The notes under the pieces are model-generated. The model did not search any database. It had not been told where the DNA came from and saw only the letters and a program-made list of their open reading frames with translations. Positions 23,032 to 30,150 of a stretch of DNA of 64,000 nt are shown one piece after another. Source of the DNA: E44-bin32 sp034430595 (GTDB taxonomy: Bacteria > Chloroflexota > Anaerolineae > Anaerolineales > E44-bin32). Location of the stretch: the NCBI GenBank assembly GCA_034430595.1, contig DAOUEL010000097.1, positions 1-64,000 on the forward strand, written 5' to 3'. A program made the position numbers and the translations under genes. How positions within the stretch are numbered: the stretch's first letter is position 1; each line of letters begins with the position of its first letter.

Positions 23032-24957
23032 GTGGCAAAGCGGTCTCAAAAAGTGAGCAGTTACGCAGCAAAGGATATTCAAGTCCTGGAAGGCTTGGAG
23101 GCAGTCCGCCGCCGACCGGGCATGTACGTAGGCGGTACTGACATCAAGGCCCTCCACCACCTGGTCTATGAGGTCGTTGACAACTCGATCGATGAGGCGC
23201 TCGCCGGAGCCTGCAGCACGATCGACATCGTCATCCATGCTGACAGCAGCGTAACCGTCGAAGATGACGGCCGCGGCATCCCGGTTGATATGCATCCGGA
23301 GAAGAAAAAGCCGGCACTGGAGATTGTCATGACCGTGCTCCACGCCGGGGCGAAATTTGGCGGGGAAGGTTACAAGGTTTCCGGCGGGCTGCACGGCGTC
23401 GGCGTTTCAGCCGTCAATGCGCTCTCCGAGTGGTGCGAAGTCGAAGTCAAGCGGGATGGAAAAGTCCACTTCCAGCGCTATGAACGTGGCGCACCAATCA
23501 AGCCAGTCGAGGTCATCGGAAAAGCCCCCAAGGATGCAACCGGGACCAAGACGACCTACATGTACGATCGGACGATCTTCAAGGGCGATTTCGATTACCG
23601 CTTCGAAACCCTGCTCCAGCGTTTCCGTGAGATGGCCTTCGTCACGCGCGGCGTGACGATCCACCTGCTCGACGAGCGCGATGGGCGCGAGATGACCTTC
23701 TACTTCGAAGGCGGAATCACTTCCTTTGTGAGCTATCTGAATCGGAACCGCGAAGTGCTGCACCCGGTTGTTTATGTTGATAAGGAAGTTGACGACATCG
23801 GGATCGAAGTTGCGCTGCAGTTCACCGATGCCTACGCCGAATCGGTCTACTCATTCGCCAATACGATCAACACTGTCGATGGCGGCACGCATCTGACCGG
23901 TCTGCGGGCGGCCATCACCCGCACGATCAATGATTACGCCCGCAAGAACAGCCTGTTAAAGGATTCGGACCCCAACTTCAGCGGCGATGACACACGCGAA
24001 GGCCTGACCGCCATTGTGAGCGTCAAGCACCGCGATCCGCAGTTTGAGAGCCAGACGAAAGTCAAACTGATGAATGCCGAGGTCCAGATGCAGGTCCAGC
24101 AGGTGATGGGCGAGGCTTTCAGCGAGTTTCTCGATAACGACCCGCGCGCCGCCAAGGCGATCGTCCAGAAATGTCTGACCTCTGCCCGGGCCCGGGATGC
24201 GGCTCGCAAGGCGCGTGATCTGGTCATCCGAAAGAGCGCCCTTGAGAGCCTGACGCTTCCCGGCAAGCTGGCAGACTGCTCCGAACGTGACCCGAATAAA
24301 TGCGAGCTGTATATTGTGGAGGGTGATTCGGCTGGCGGCTCTGCCAAACAGGGCCGCGACCGGCATTTCCAGGCGATCCTGCCGCTGCGGGGCAAGATAC
24401 TCAACACCGAGCGAGCCCGGCTGGACAAGATCCTCTCAAACAACGAGGTGAAAGCCCTGATCTCAGCCCTCGGGACGAGCATCGGCGAGACGTTCGATGT
24501 GGAAGGGCTGCGGTACGGCCGGGTTATCATCATGACGGACGCCGACGTCGACGGCAGTCATATCCGGACGCTGTTACTGACCTTCTTCTTCCGCTATATG
24601 CCTGAGCTGATCGAAGAAGGACATCTGTTCGTCGCCCAGCCCCCACTGTACCGGATCGATTACAAACAGAAACGCCGCTATGCTTATACCGAGGGGGAGC
24701 GAGAACAGGTCGTCAAGGAGCTGGGCGTCGACGGCGAGAAGGTTACACTGCAGCGTTACAAAGGTCTTGGTGAAATGAACCCCAGCCAGCTGTGGGATAC
24801 GACCATGGATCCGGCCAACCGCATCCTGCTCCAGGTCACCGTCGAGGATGCAGCTGCTGCAGACCGGACCTTCGATATGTTGATGGGGGCAGCCGTGCCA
24901 CCACGCAAGCGCTTCATCCAGACACACGCGCGCGAGGTTCGCAACCTGGACGTTTGA
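23032..24957 (+). CDS. gyrB: DNA gyrase subunit B
   Basis: GyrB is the ATPase subunit of gyrase, introducing negative supercoils with GyrA. At 641 residues it is the short form without the enterobacterial insertion. Seen motifs: RRRPGMYVGGT and DNSIDEALAG in the GHKL ATPase, the lid GEGYKVSGGLHGVGVSAVNA, the QTK loop (ESQTKVKL), the TOPRIM signature EGDSAGGSAKQGRDR, and DADVDGSHIRTLLLTF with the metal aspartates, ending in the conserved HAREVRNLDV. A ParE role cannot be fully excluded, but the C-terminus and context favour gyrase. Start is GTG with AAAGGAG. Confidence 0.95.
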   Translation: MAKRSQKVSSYAAKDIQVLEGLEAVRRRPGMYVGGTDIKALHHLVYEVVDNSIDEALAGACSTIDIVIHADSSVTVEDDGRGIPVDMHPEKKKPALEIVMTVLHAGAKFGGEGYKVSGGLHGVGVSAVNALSEWCEVEVKRDGKVHFQRYERGAPIKPVEVIGKAPKDATGTKTTYMYDRTIFKGDFDYRFETLLQRFREMAFVTRGVTIHLLDERDGREMTFYFEGGITSFVSYLNRNREVLHPVVYVDKEVDDIGIEVALQFTDAYAESVYSFANTINTVDGGTHLTGLRAAITRTINDYARKNSLLKDSDPNFSGDDTREGLTAIVSVKHRDPQFESQTKVKLMNAEVQMQVQQVMGEAFSEFLDNDPRAAKAIVQKCLTSARARDAARKARDLVIRKSALESLTLPGKLADCSERDPNKCELYIVEGDSAGGSAKQGRDRHFQAILPLRGKILNTERARLDKILSNNEVKALISALGTSIGETFDVEGLRYGRVIIMTDADVDGSHIRTLLLTFFFRYMPELIEEGHLFVAQPPLYRIDYKQKRRYAYTEGEREQVVKELGVDGEKVTLQRYKGLGEMNPSQLWDTTMDPANRILLQVTVEDAAAADRTFDMLMGAAVPPRKRFIQTHAREVRNLDV

Positions 24958-24984
24958 CCTCCATCTCTGACCGTCAAGAAAGAT

Positions 24985-25008
24985 AAACGCCCCTCAAGGG
25001 GGCGTTTT
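24985..25008. terminator. Bidirectional terminator between gyrB and nfuA
   Basis: AAACGCCCC (24985-24993) pairs with GGGGCGTTT (24999-25007) around a five-base loop. A/T runs on both sides allow it to stop the converging gyrB and nfuA transcripts. Confidence 0.85.
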
Positions 25009-25035
25009 CATGTTGTCGGGTAGGAGGGTTGAACC

Positions 25036-25626
25036 TCAGGAGAGTGCAGATCGCCCGCCCTGGCTGTTGAAGAAAGGGTTTGATCCTGAGCCGTGATCGG
25101 TGGTATCGACAATTGCCTTCACCTGCGGCACCCCTTCCTTGATCATGACCTCGACCCCCTGCTTGAGAGTAACATCGATCATACCGCAGCCCTGGCACCC
25201 GCCGCCAAAGGCGATGTAGGCGGTCTCATCTTTGAAATCCACCAGCGAAACGAAACCTCCATGCGAGGCGACGCCGGGATTGACCTTGTTATCAAGCAGA
25301 TCCTGTATAGCCTGGGCGGTTGAGTCGCGCCAGACCGGATTGGGGTTTTCAATCAGAAAGCCACGTTGAAAGGAATCCTCTTTAAAATCGAGCGTGGAGC
25401 CGGCAAGATCGGGCAGGCTGCGCTCATCGATCAGGACCCGGAATCCATCAAAATCAATAATCTCGTCTTCGGCTTGAATTTCATCCGGCGGGGAGAAGCG
25501 CACCGAGTACCGAAAGCCGCCTGGTCCTCGGCCGAGTATCTGCATGCGGAGCAGCATCCCTGCGCGCGCTTCATCTTCGAGCAAGCTGCGGATCTGGTCT
25601 TGAGCGGATGCGGTTATTTCAATCAT
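25036..25626 (-). CDS. nfuA: NfuA-like iron-sulfur carrier protein
   Basis: The 196-residue protein has an N-terminal A-type (HesB/IscA-like) domain of about 95 residues, in which the three cluster cysteines are missing but GFLIENPN is kept. Its C-terminal NifU domain has the CxxC motif (FGGGCQGCGMIDVTLKQGVE). This is the NfuA architecture: two subunits hold a 4Fe-4S cluster through the CxxC and hand it to target enzymes. It is the only minus-strand gene between gyrB and the sigma factor. Fe-S delivery would serve the xanthine-dehydrogenase-like enzyme and others. Confidence 0.9.
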   Translation of the reverse strand: MIEITASAQDQIRSLLEDEARAGMLLRMQILGRGPGGFRYSVRFSPPDEIQAEDEIIDFDGFRVLIDERSLPDLAGSTLDFKEDSFQRGFLIENPNPVWRDSTAQAIQDLLDNKVNPGVASHGGFVSLVDFKDETAYIAFGGGCQGCGMIDVTLKQGVEVMIKEGVPQVKAIVDTTDHGSGSNPFFNSQGGRSALS

Positions 25627-25777
25627 CGTACCTCCTGATTGCGGGCATTATACCTCGACTTGAAAATGGCTTATTTTGGCTTATCCGGGTCCACGAAAGA
25701 ATCTTCCCGTCCACCGCGTCTAAAGATCAGTGAGGTGGAAGGTCCAGTGCATCTCTTTCCAATATATAGATATTATC

Positions 25778-25806
25778 TTGACAAACAATGATTATGGTGT
25801 TAAGGT
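25778..25806 (+). promoter_or_regulatory. Candidate promoter of the sigma factor gene
   Basis: A perfect TTGACA (25778-25783), 17 bases, then TAAGGT (25801-25806) with a TG one base upstream. The -10 is weak but the extended TG supports it. About 95 bases of leader follow before the ATG; the rest of the 280-base gap after nfuA shows nothing else. Confidence 0.5.
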
Positions 25807-25906
25807 AATTCATAAATTGGAGCCGTATCATCTAAATTAGAATTAGCCATCTTAGACTCATGGAGCATGATATTTCCGAGTTTGTGATGAGGACCAGGTA
25901 AAGGAT

Positions 25907-26806
25907 ATGGATATTAAAGATACACGTCAGTACCGGGATGAGTATATCGAGCAGATTACCCAGACGCCCTTGCTGACAGCCGAAGAGGAAGTTTCACTCT
26001 CGCAGGATGTCGCCCGGGCGCGCGAGGCCCGGCGCCGAATCGCTCAGGGCGGTTTGAGTGAAGCCGAGATCCACCGCCTGCAGCACGCGATTGAGGAAGG
26101 TACGCTGGCCCGAGAGCGCTTGATCATGGCCAATACCAGGCTTGTGGTAAGCGTAGCCAAACGCTACGCAAACCGCGGCATTCCGCTCATGGACCTGATC
26201 CACGAGGGGATTATCGGCCTGATCCGGGCGACGAAGAAATTCGATCCGGCGCGCGGCAACCGTTTCAGCACCTACGCTACCTGGTGGATTCGCCAGGCGA
26301 TCACGCGCTCCATCGATAACACCAGCCGCACAATTCGGCTGCCAGTCCACAAGAGCGTTGAGATTAACAGGCTTTCCCAGGCCCGCAACCGCCTGACACA
26401 GGCGCTCGGTCGTGAACCGAATGATCTCGAACTAGCCGAGGAATTAGACATTACTCCCCAGCTGGTTCAGGAGACGATCAACATCAGCCAGGCCCCGATC
26501 TCGCTCGACCTGCCGCAGGATGACGAGGAAAACCGAACGCTGGCCGATACGATTCCGGATCTGGAGGTCGAATCGCCTGAGGGAAGTGCGGTTGAAAATC
26601 TGATGCAGCAACAGGTGCGGGATGTCCTGGATGCACTACCTGCTCGAGAGGCGCAGGTGCTTATGCTACGCTACGGCTTTACGGATGGCCGGTCGCATAC
26701 GCTGCAGGAGGTTGGGGATAAACTGGGCATCACTCGCGAGCGTGTGCGCCAGATCGAGACTCAAGCGATGAGTCGCATTCGGTCCGAAGCCCGACAGATA
26801 CGATAA
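25907..26806 (+). CDS. sigA: RNA polymerase sigma-70 factor, primary-like
   Basis: The 299-residue protein has region 1.2 (YIEQITQTPLLTAEEEVSLS), region 2 (RLIMANTRLVVSVAKRYANRG, MDLIHEGIIGLIRATKKFDPARGNRFSTYATWWIRQAITRSI), region 3, and region 4 with the helix-turn-helix and RERVRQIETQAMSRIRS. It lacks the acidic region 1.1, so it is either a short primary sigma or a group 2 paralogue. The -10-reading residues of region 2.4 are intact. The window's promoters (TTGACN, TATAAT-like) fit such a factor. Confidence 0.93.
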   Translation: MDIKDTRQYRDEYIEQITQTPLLTAEEEVSLSQDVARAREARRRIAQGGLSEAEIHRLQHAIEEGTLARERLIMANTRLVVSVAKRYANRGIPLMDLIHEGIIGLIRATKKFDPARGNRFSTYATWWIRQAITRSIDNTSRTIRLPVHKSVEINRLSQARNRLTQALGREPNDLELAEELDITPQLVQETINISQAPISLDLPQDDEENRTLADTIPDLEVESPEGSAVENLMQQQVRDVLDALPAREAQVLMLRYGFTDGRSHTLQEVGDKLGITRERVRQIETQAMSRIRSEARQIR

Positions 26807-26851
26807 CTGACGATATGGAACTGGCGCTGCGGTTAGGAGATTGAGAACAAG

Positions 26852-27097
26852 ATGAATAAAGCACCCGGCATTGATCTGATACGCCGCTATGCAGATGGTG
26901 AGGAATTGACGGACGAGGAGCGGGAGTCTTTACGGGCGGCGATGTACATGATTCGACAGACGTATTTCCCGCCCCGAACTTGGGCCAGTTTCCAATGGTC
27001 GGGCATTGACCAATTCATGCATGAAATATGGCCACAGGTCAGCAATCGGCATGAAATCCGAAGTGGATTGTTCGAACACGGTTCGGTCAAGCCCTGA
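26852..27097 (+). CDS. Small conserved-looking protein of unknown function
   Basis: An 81-residue frame 45 bases after the sigma gene, with GGAGATTGAG upstream of its ATG. The N-terminal half looks helical and acidic (RRYADGEELTDEERESLRAAMYMIRQ), which could be a small regulatory or sigma-associated peptide. No family was recognised. A perfect terminator follows at 27124, so it ends the sigma-gene transcript. The minus-strand frames over it have no ribosome binding site. Confidence 0.6.
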   Translation: MNKAPGIDLIRRYADGEELTDEERESLRAAMYMIRQTYFPPRTWASFQWSGIDQFMHEIWPQVSNRHEIRSGLFEHGSVKP

Positions 27098-27123
27098 TCG
27101 ACCTTGCAACTCCAAATTGTATG

Positions 27124-27150
27124 AAAAGCCCCGATCGGGGCTTTTCTTTA
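27124..27150 (+). terminator. Intrinsic terminator
   Basis: AAAAGCCCCGA at 27124-27134 is the left half of a perfect 22-base palindrome ending in GGGGCTTTT at 27145, followed by CTTTATT. Confidence 0.85.
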
Positions 27151-27162
27151 TTCAAGTCTTAT

Positions 27163-27188
27163 GCAACCTTTCTCCCTCCAGGCCTGTA
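27163..27188 (+). promoter_or_regulatory. Possible ECF-type promoter ahead of the ECF sigma gene
   Basis: GCAACC at 27163-27168 and GTA at 27186-27188 are 17 bases apart, which resembles the AAC ... GTA pattern of ECF promoters and would fit autoregulation. The distance to the ATG is very short, so this is tentative. Confidence 0.25.
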
Positions 27189-27201
27189 GTAAGGTATAGA
27201 T

Positions 27202-27750
27202 ATGCATGATCCAACCGATCGCAGTCTTGTGCTCCGCTCCCGGGGTGGAGAGAGAAGGGCATTCGGTGAGCTGGTAGAGCGCTATCAGGCCTCGGTTTTC
27301 AATGTATGCCTGCGGATGATGGGTGAGAGAGGGGAGGCGGAGAATTTGACGCAAGATGCCTTTCTACGCGCGCATAATCGGCTGGGGACCTTTAACGAGG
27401 AACGCCCCTTCGGACCTTGGATTCGGCGCGTTGCGGCGAATCTGTGTCTCAATCAACTTAAACGCAGCCGTCCGGTGACAACCACGCTCGAGGATGAAGA
27501 TTATCGGATCGAGCAGGGCACGTCACCTCAGCCGGAACCAGCCCTTATCGAGCATGAGCGGCAGATTCGCATTCGGAACGCAATTCTCGAACTCCCCCCG
27601 CACTATCGGGCTGTGATCGAGCTACGCCATTTTCAAGAACTAAGCTATGCAGAGATCAGCACCGAACTCAGCATCCCGATTAGCGATATCAAGAGTCACC
27701 TGTTTCGAGCGCGAAAAATGCTGGCAAAGAGGTTGGAGAACCATGTCTGA
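27202..27750 (+). CDS. ECF-family RNA polymerase sigma factor
   Basis: The 182-residue protein has only sigma regions 2 and 4. Region 2 reads FGELVERYQASVFNVCLRMMGERGEAENLTQDAFLRAHNRLGTF, and region 4 reads LPPHYRAVIELRHFQELSYAEISTELSIPISDIKSHLFRARKML. Such factors direct RNA polymerase to stress or envelope regulons and are held by an anti-sigma factor. The next gene, which overlaps by eight bases, encodes a zinc-finger membrane anti-sigma, so the pair forms a standard signalling module. Confidence 0.93.
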   Translation: MHDPTDRSLVLRSRGGERRAFGELVERYQASVFNVCLRMMGERGEAENLTQDAFLRAHNRLGTFNEERPFGPWIRRVAANLCLNQLKRSRPVTTTLEDEDYRIEQGTSPQPEPALIEHERQIRIRNAILELPPHYRAVIELRHFQELSYAEISTELSIPISDIKSHLFRARKMLAKRLENHV

Positions 27751-28348
27751 ATTTCAAGAACAACATCCACCGGAGGTTGATCTTCATGCGTATCTGGATC
27801 ATGAGCTAACCGAGGGGCAGGCCAGGGCGGTCGCCGAGCATGTGGCAAATTGTGATCAGTGCCGGCAAACGTTAGCCGGGATCGAGGAGCTCTTTGCACA
27901 AATCGAAAGCCTATCGGACCAAGCGCTTGATCTCAATTTCGTGGCGGGTATCGAAGCTCGACTGGAACTCGGGCGTCCTGGGGGAAATGGGTGGCGTTGG
28001 ATGCTTGCAGCTCAATTGGCTGGCACCGCACTTCTGGCATGGCTCGCTCTTCCAACTCTTATCCAGCAGGGGGAATACTGGTTGAGTATGGTGGCCGGTT
28101 GGATTGCACGGCTGAGCCTGGGGCCAGAGCTGCGTACTCTGCTAGGGATGATTCGCGACCTACCGGCCCAGCTGCCAGGCGGTCTACCAGGGGTGCTCGA
28201 TATTTCGCTGCCTGTGAACGTCGCTCTCCCTCCCGCTTTGGGTTGGTGGGTCCTGCTGGGAGCTGGCGCTCTGTTGTGGCTGATCGTGAATCGTTGGCTG
28301 CTAAGCGGAGCCGGCGATCTTACTGCTGTGAATGGACATCGAGCCTGA
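27743..28348 (+). CDS. Membrane-bound zinc-finger anti-sigma factor
   Basis: The start at 27743 overlaps the sigma stop (…CATGTCTGA…), so the two are translationally coupled. The 201-residue protein has the ZAS motif H33-x3-C37-x2-C40 in the cytosolic part (AEHVANCDQC), after the YLDHELTEGQ helix, and hydrophobic segments at about 92-113 and 170-190. It should bind and silence the adjacent ECF factor until an envelope signal triggers release. No sensor domain is recognised in the outside loop. Confidence 0.9.
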   Translation: MSEFQEQHPPEVDLHAYLDHELTEGQARAVAEHVANCDQCRQTLAGIEELFAQIESLSDQALDLNFVAGIEARLELGRPGGNGWRWMLAAQLAGTALLAWLALPTLIQQGEYWLSMVAGWIARLSLGPELRTLLGMIRDLPAQLPGGLPGVLDISLPVNVALPPALGWWVLLGAGALLWLIVNRWLLSGAGDLTAVNGHRA

Positions 28349-28398
28349 GCGAGGCGGGCTGGATCAAATCCTATCGAAATACTTGACGGAGGTTAACG

Positions 28399-28899
28399 AT
28401 GGAACGGATTGGGCTTTTTCTTCTGCTGGCGGCTGCATCTGGTTTAAGCATAGCGATGCTGTTCGTCGGCATGCAGGTTTACTTCGGCGCCTTCCTGGAA
28501 GGTGTTGAGCAAGCGGCGGACGAACATCCCGGACGTTCATTTCTCACGGGGCTGGTCAACGCGATCTTCCTGATCCTGGTCGGGTATTTACTTGTCACCT
28601 GGGCGCAGTCAACCGGATTTTCTCTCCTGGGTGCAATCGGCTTCATTTTCTGGTTCGTGCTTGCACTCGGAGTGATGTTCGGTCTGGCCGGTATGGTTCT
28701 CCTGGCTCGGACCCGAATCTATGGCCAGAGTGCCGGATGGCGCCCGGTTGCCAACTCCGGGGGCATCCTCTTCCTGGCCTGTCTGGCACCGTATGTCGGC
28801 TGGTTCGGATTCCTGCCCTACCTGATTTTGCGCGGGGTAGGGGCAGTTATGATCCATTCTCTAAAAGCCTACCGGACACGCCATGAGGCTGGAGAGTAG
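28399..28899 (+). CDS. Four-helix membrane protein in the ECF operon
   Basis: The 166-residue product has about four hydrophobic segments (5-28, 48-68, 75-102, 123-146). The family was not recognised. It begins 50 bases after the anti-sigma gene with GACGGAGG upstream of the ATG and is followed by a terminator at 28961, so it is likely part of the sigma/anti-sigma transcript and may be a target or helper of that system. Confidence 0.7.
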   Translation: MERIGLFLLLAAASGLSIAMLFVGMQVYFGAFLEGVEQAADEHPGRSFLTGLVNAIFLILVGYLLVTWAQSTGFSLLGAIGFIFWFVLALGVMFGLAGMVLLARTRIYGQSAGWRPVANSGGILFLACLAPYVGWFGFLPYLILRGVGAVMIHSLKAYRTRHEAGE

Positions 28900-28960
28900 T
28901 CAAGCCAGATCAGCGGAAGGTCGCGTGACACGCTGATCATTCCGGATATTCAGGAGGTAA

Positions 28961-28985
28961 GGGCCGCCAGGTGCGGCCCTTTTAT
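28961..28985 (+). terminator. Intrinsic terminator of the ECF operon
   Basis: GGGCCGC (28961-28967) pairs with GCGGCCC (28973-28979) around a five-base loop and is followed by TTTTAT. Confidence 0.85.
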
Positions 28986-29019
28986 AGTGCAAGGGTTAGA
29001 TAGACTTGATTTCGGAGAG

Positions 29020-29988
29020 CTACTCTCCTGTTGGAAGCTCCCAGGCCAGGAAAGCCTGCAGGACGTTCATGTTCTGGTACAAGTCGCTGTCATTATGGTT
29101 GCTGAGCTCGATATCCACTGCGGCAATTCCCATGTTTGAAGCCCAATCAATGAGTTGACCGGTGTACATGCAACCGGTCTCAATCGGGGGATAGGGGTAA
29201 TCGCTCACGGCGCCGAGTGCCTCAGCCAGGCTGATCGAAGCCGCATCGGGCGGTTGGCCACCTGGAAATATGCCGAGTGCGGCGCTGTGGTATGAGATCA
29301 GTGCTTCGATCTGGTAGCTGATCAGGAAATTTAGTAAGGCGCGCGTTTCAGGCTCGGAAGCAGGTCCGCTGCCGGCAGTGACGTAGGTGTAGGTCCAACA
29401 GCCTTGCGATGGCCAGCTCGATTGCCAAAGAGCCGGCCAGTTGCGGTTCAGATCGACCAGGTTGTCATTGACCCTTCCTTTATAACTTGATGAACGTGCT
29501 TCGCCATCCGGATTGAGCGCCCTCAGGATGTAGAGTGTGATATCAGGCGGGATGAGATCGGAACGCACAGCCAGCACCTGGACCAGCTCCTGCGCTAATC
29601 GAATCGTGTTCCCCTCGTAGCCGCCATGAATTCCGGCGACGATCATTCGAGCGTGCTGGCCCTCTCCGAAGCGGAATACTTCAAGCGGACGGCCGGCAAC
29701 GCTTGTACCGATGATGAGCGGAACGGGTGTTCCGGCAGGCTCGCTGGTAGCAGTGGGACTCGCCTCCTGGGTTTGGGTAATAGCCGTGCCAATGGATTTA
29801 CTCTGAACCGGCATCATGGTCGCAGTGGGCACTGATGTCGGTGGGGGGCTGGAGACAGATGCGCTGGAAGATTGTGGAGCAGGATCCGCTGCACCTATTC
29901 CACAGGCAGAAGCGGCACAGGCAATGAGCAGGAGGATCATCACCCGGCAATAGCGCCAAAGAGGGGTGGACAACTTCGTCATCATCAC
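29020..29988 (-). CDS. Secreted M14-family zinc carboxypeptidase, lipoprotein
   Basis: The 322-residue product has a lipoprotein signal (LLIAC, C24 fits best) and a Ser/Thr/Pro-rich spacer of about 60 residues, then an M14 domain. Zinc ligands appear in HGGYEGN (His and Glu) and in the later SYHSAALG histidine. The substrate-binding NPDGE and VDLNRNWP are kept, and the catalytic glutamate is in VDIELSNH. This set matches the MpaA/gamma-D-glutamyl-diaminopimelate peptidase branch, so trimming of cell-wall peptides is plausible. It is read against the direction of its neighbours. Confidence 0.88.
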   Translation of the reverse strand: MMMTKLSTPLWRYCRVMILLLIACAASACGIGAADPAPQSSSASVSSPPPTSVPTATMMPVQSKSIGTAITQTQEASPTATSEPAGTPVPLIIGTSVAGRPLEVFRFGEGQHARMIVAGIHGGYEGNTIRLAQELVQVLAVRSDLIPPDITLYILRALNPDGEARSSSYKGRVNDNLVDLNRNWPALWQSSWPSQGCWTYTYVTAGSGPASEPETRALLNFLISYQIEALISYHSAALGIFPGGQPPDAASISLAEALGAVSDYPYPPIETGCMYTGQLIDWASNMGIAAVDIELSNHNDSDLYQNMNVLQAFLAWELPTGE

Positions 29989-30081
29989 ATACTTTTACCA
30001 TGTTCATCAGGTCGGGGGATAGAGAGGGCAGGAATTAGGCTTCCAATAGCCTTACAGTCAACTCTGCAACCCCGGAAATAA

Positions 30082-30110
30082 TGGTCAAATGAAACTGCCT
30101 TTGCTACAAT
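30082..30110 (+). promoter_or_regulatory. Promoter of the Ser/Thr kinase gene
   Basis: TGGTCA (30082-30087), 17 bases, TACAAT (30105-30110) with TG one base upstream of the -10, giving an extended -10. About 34 bases of leader precede the ATG. Confidence 0.55.
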
Positions 30111-30150
30111 GAGCAAACTCAATTCTGACCTACAGACCATAGAGACGTAA

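Noticed and set aside
25036..25626. Decayed IscA domain in NfuA as a pseudogene sign
   Set aside because: NfuA proteins normally have an A-type domain without cluster cysteines; the functional CxxC is present.
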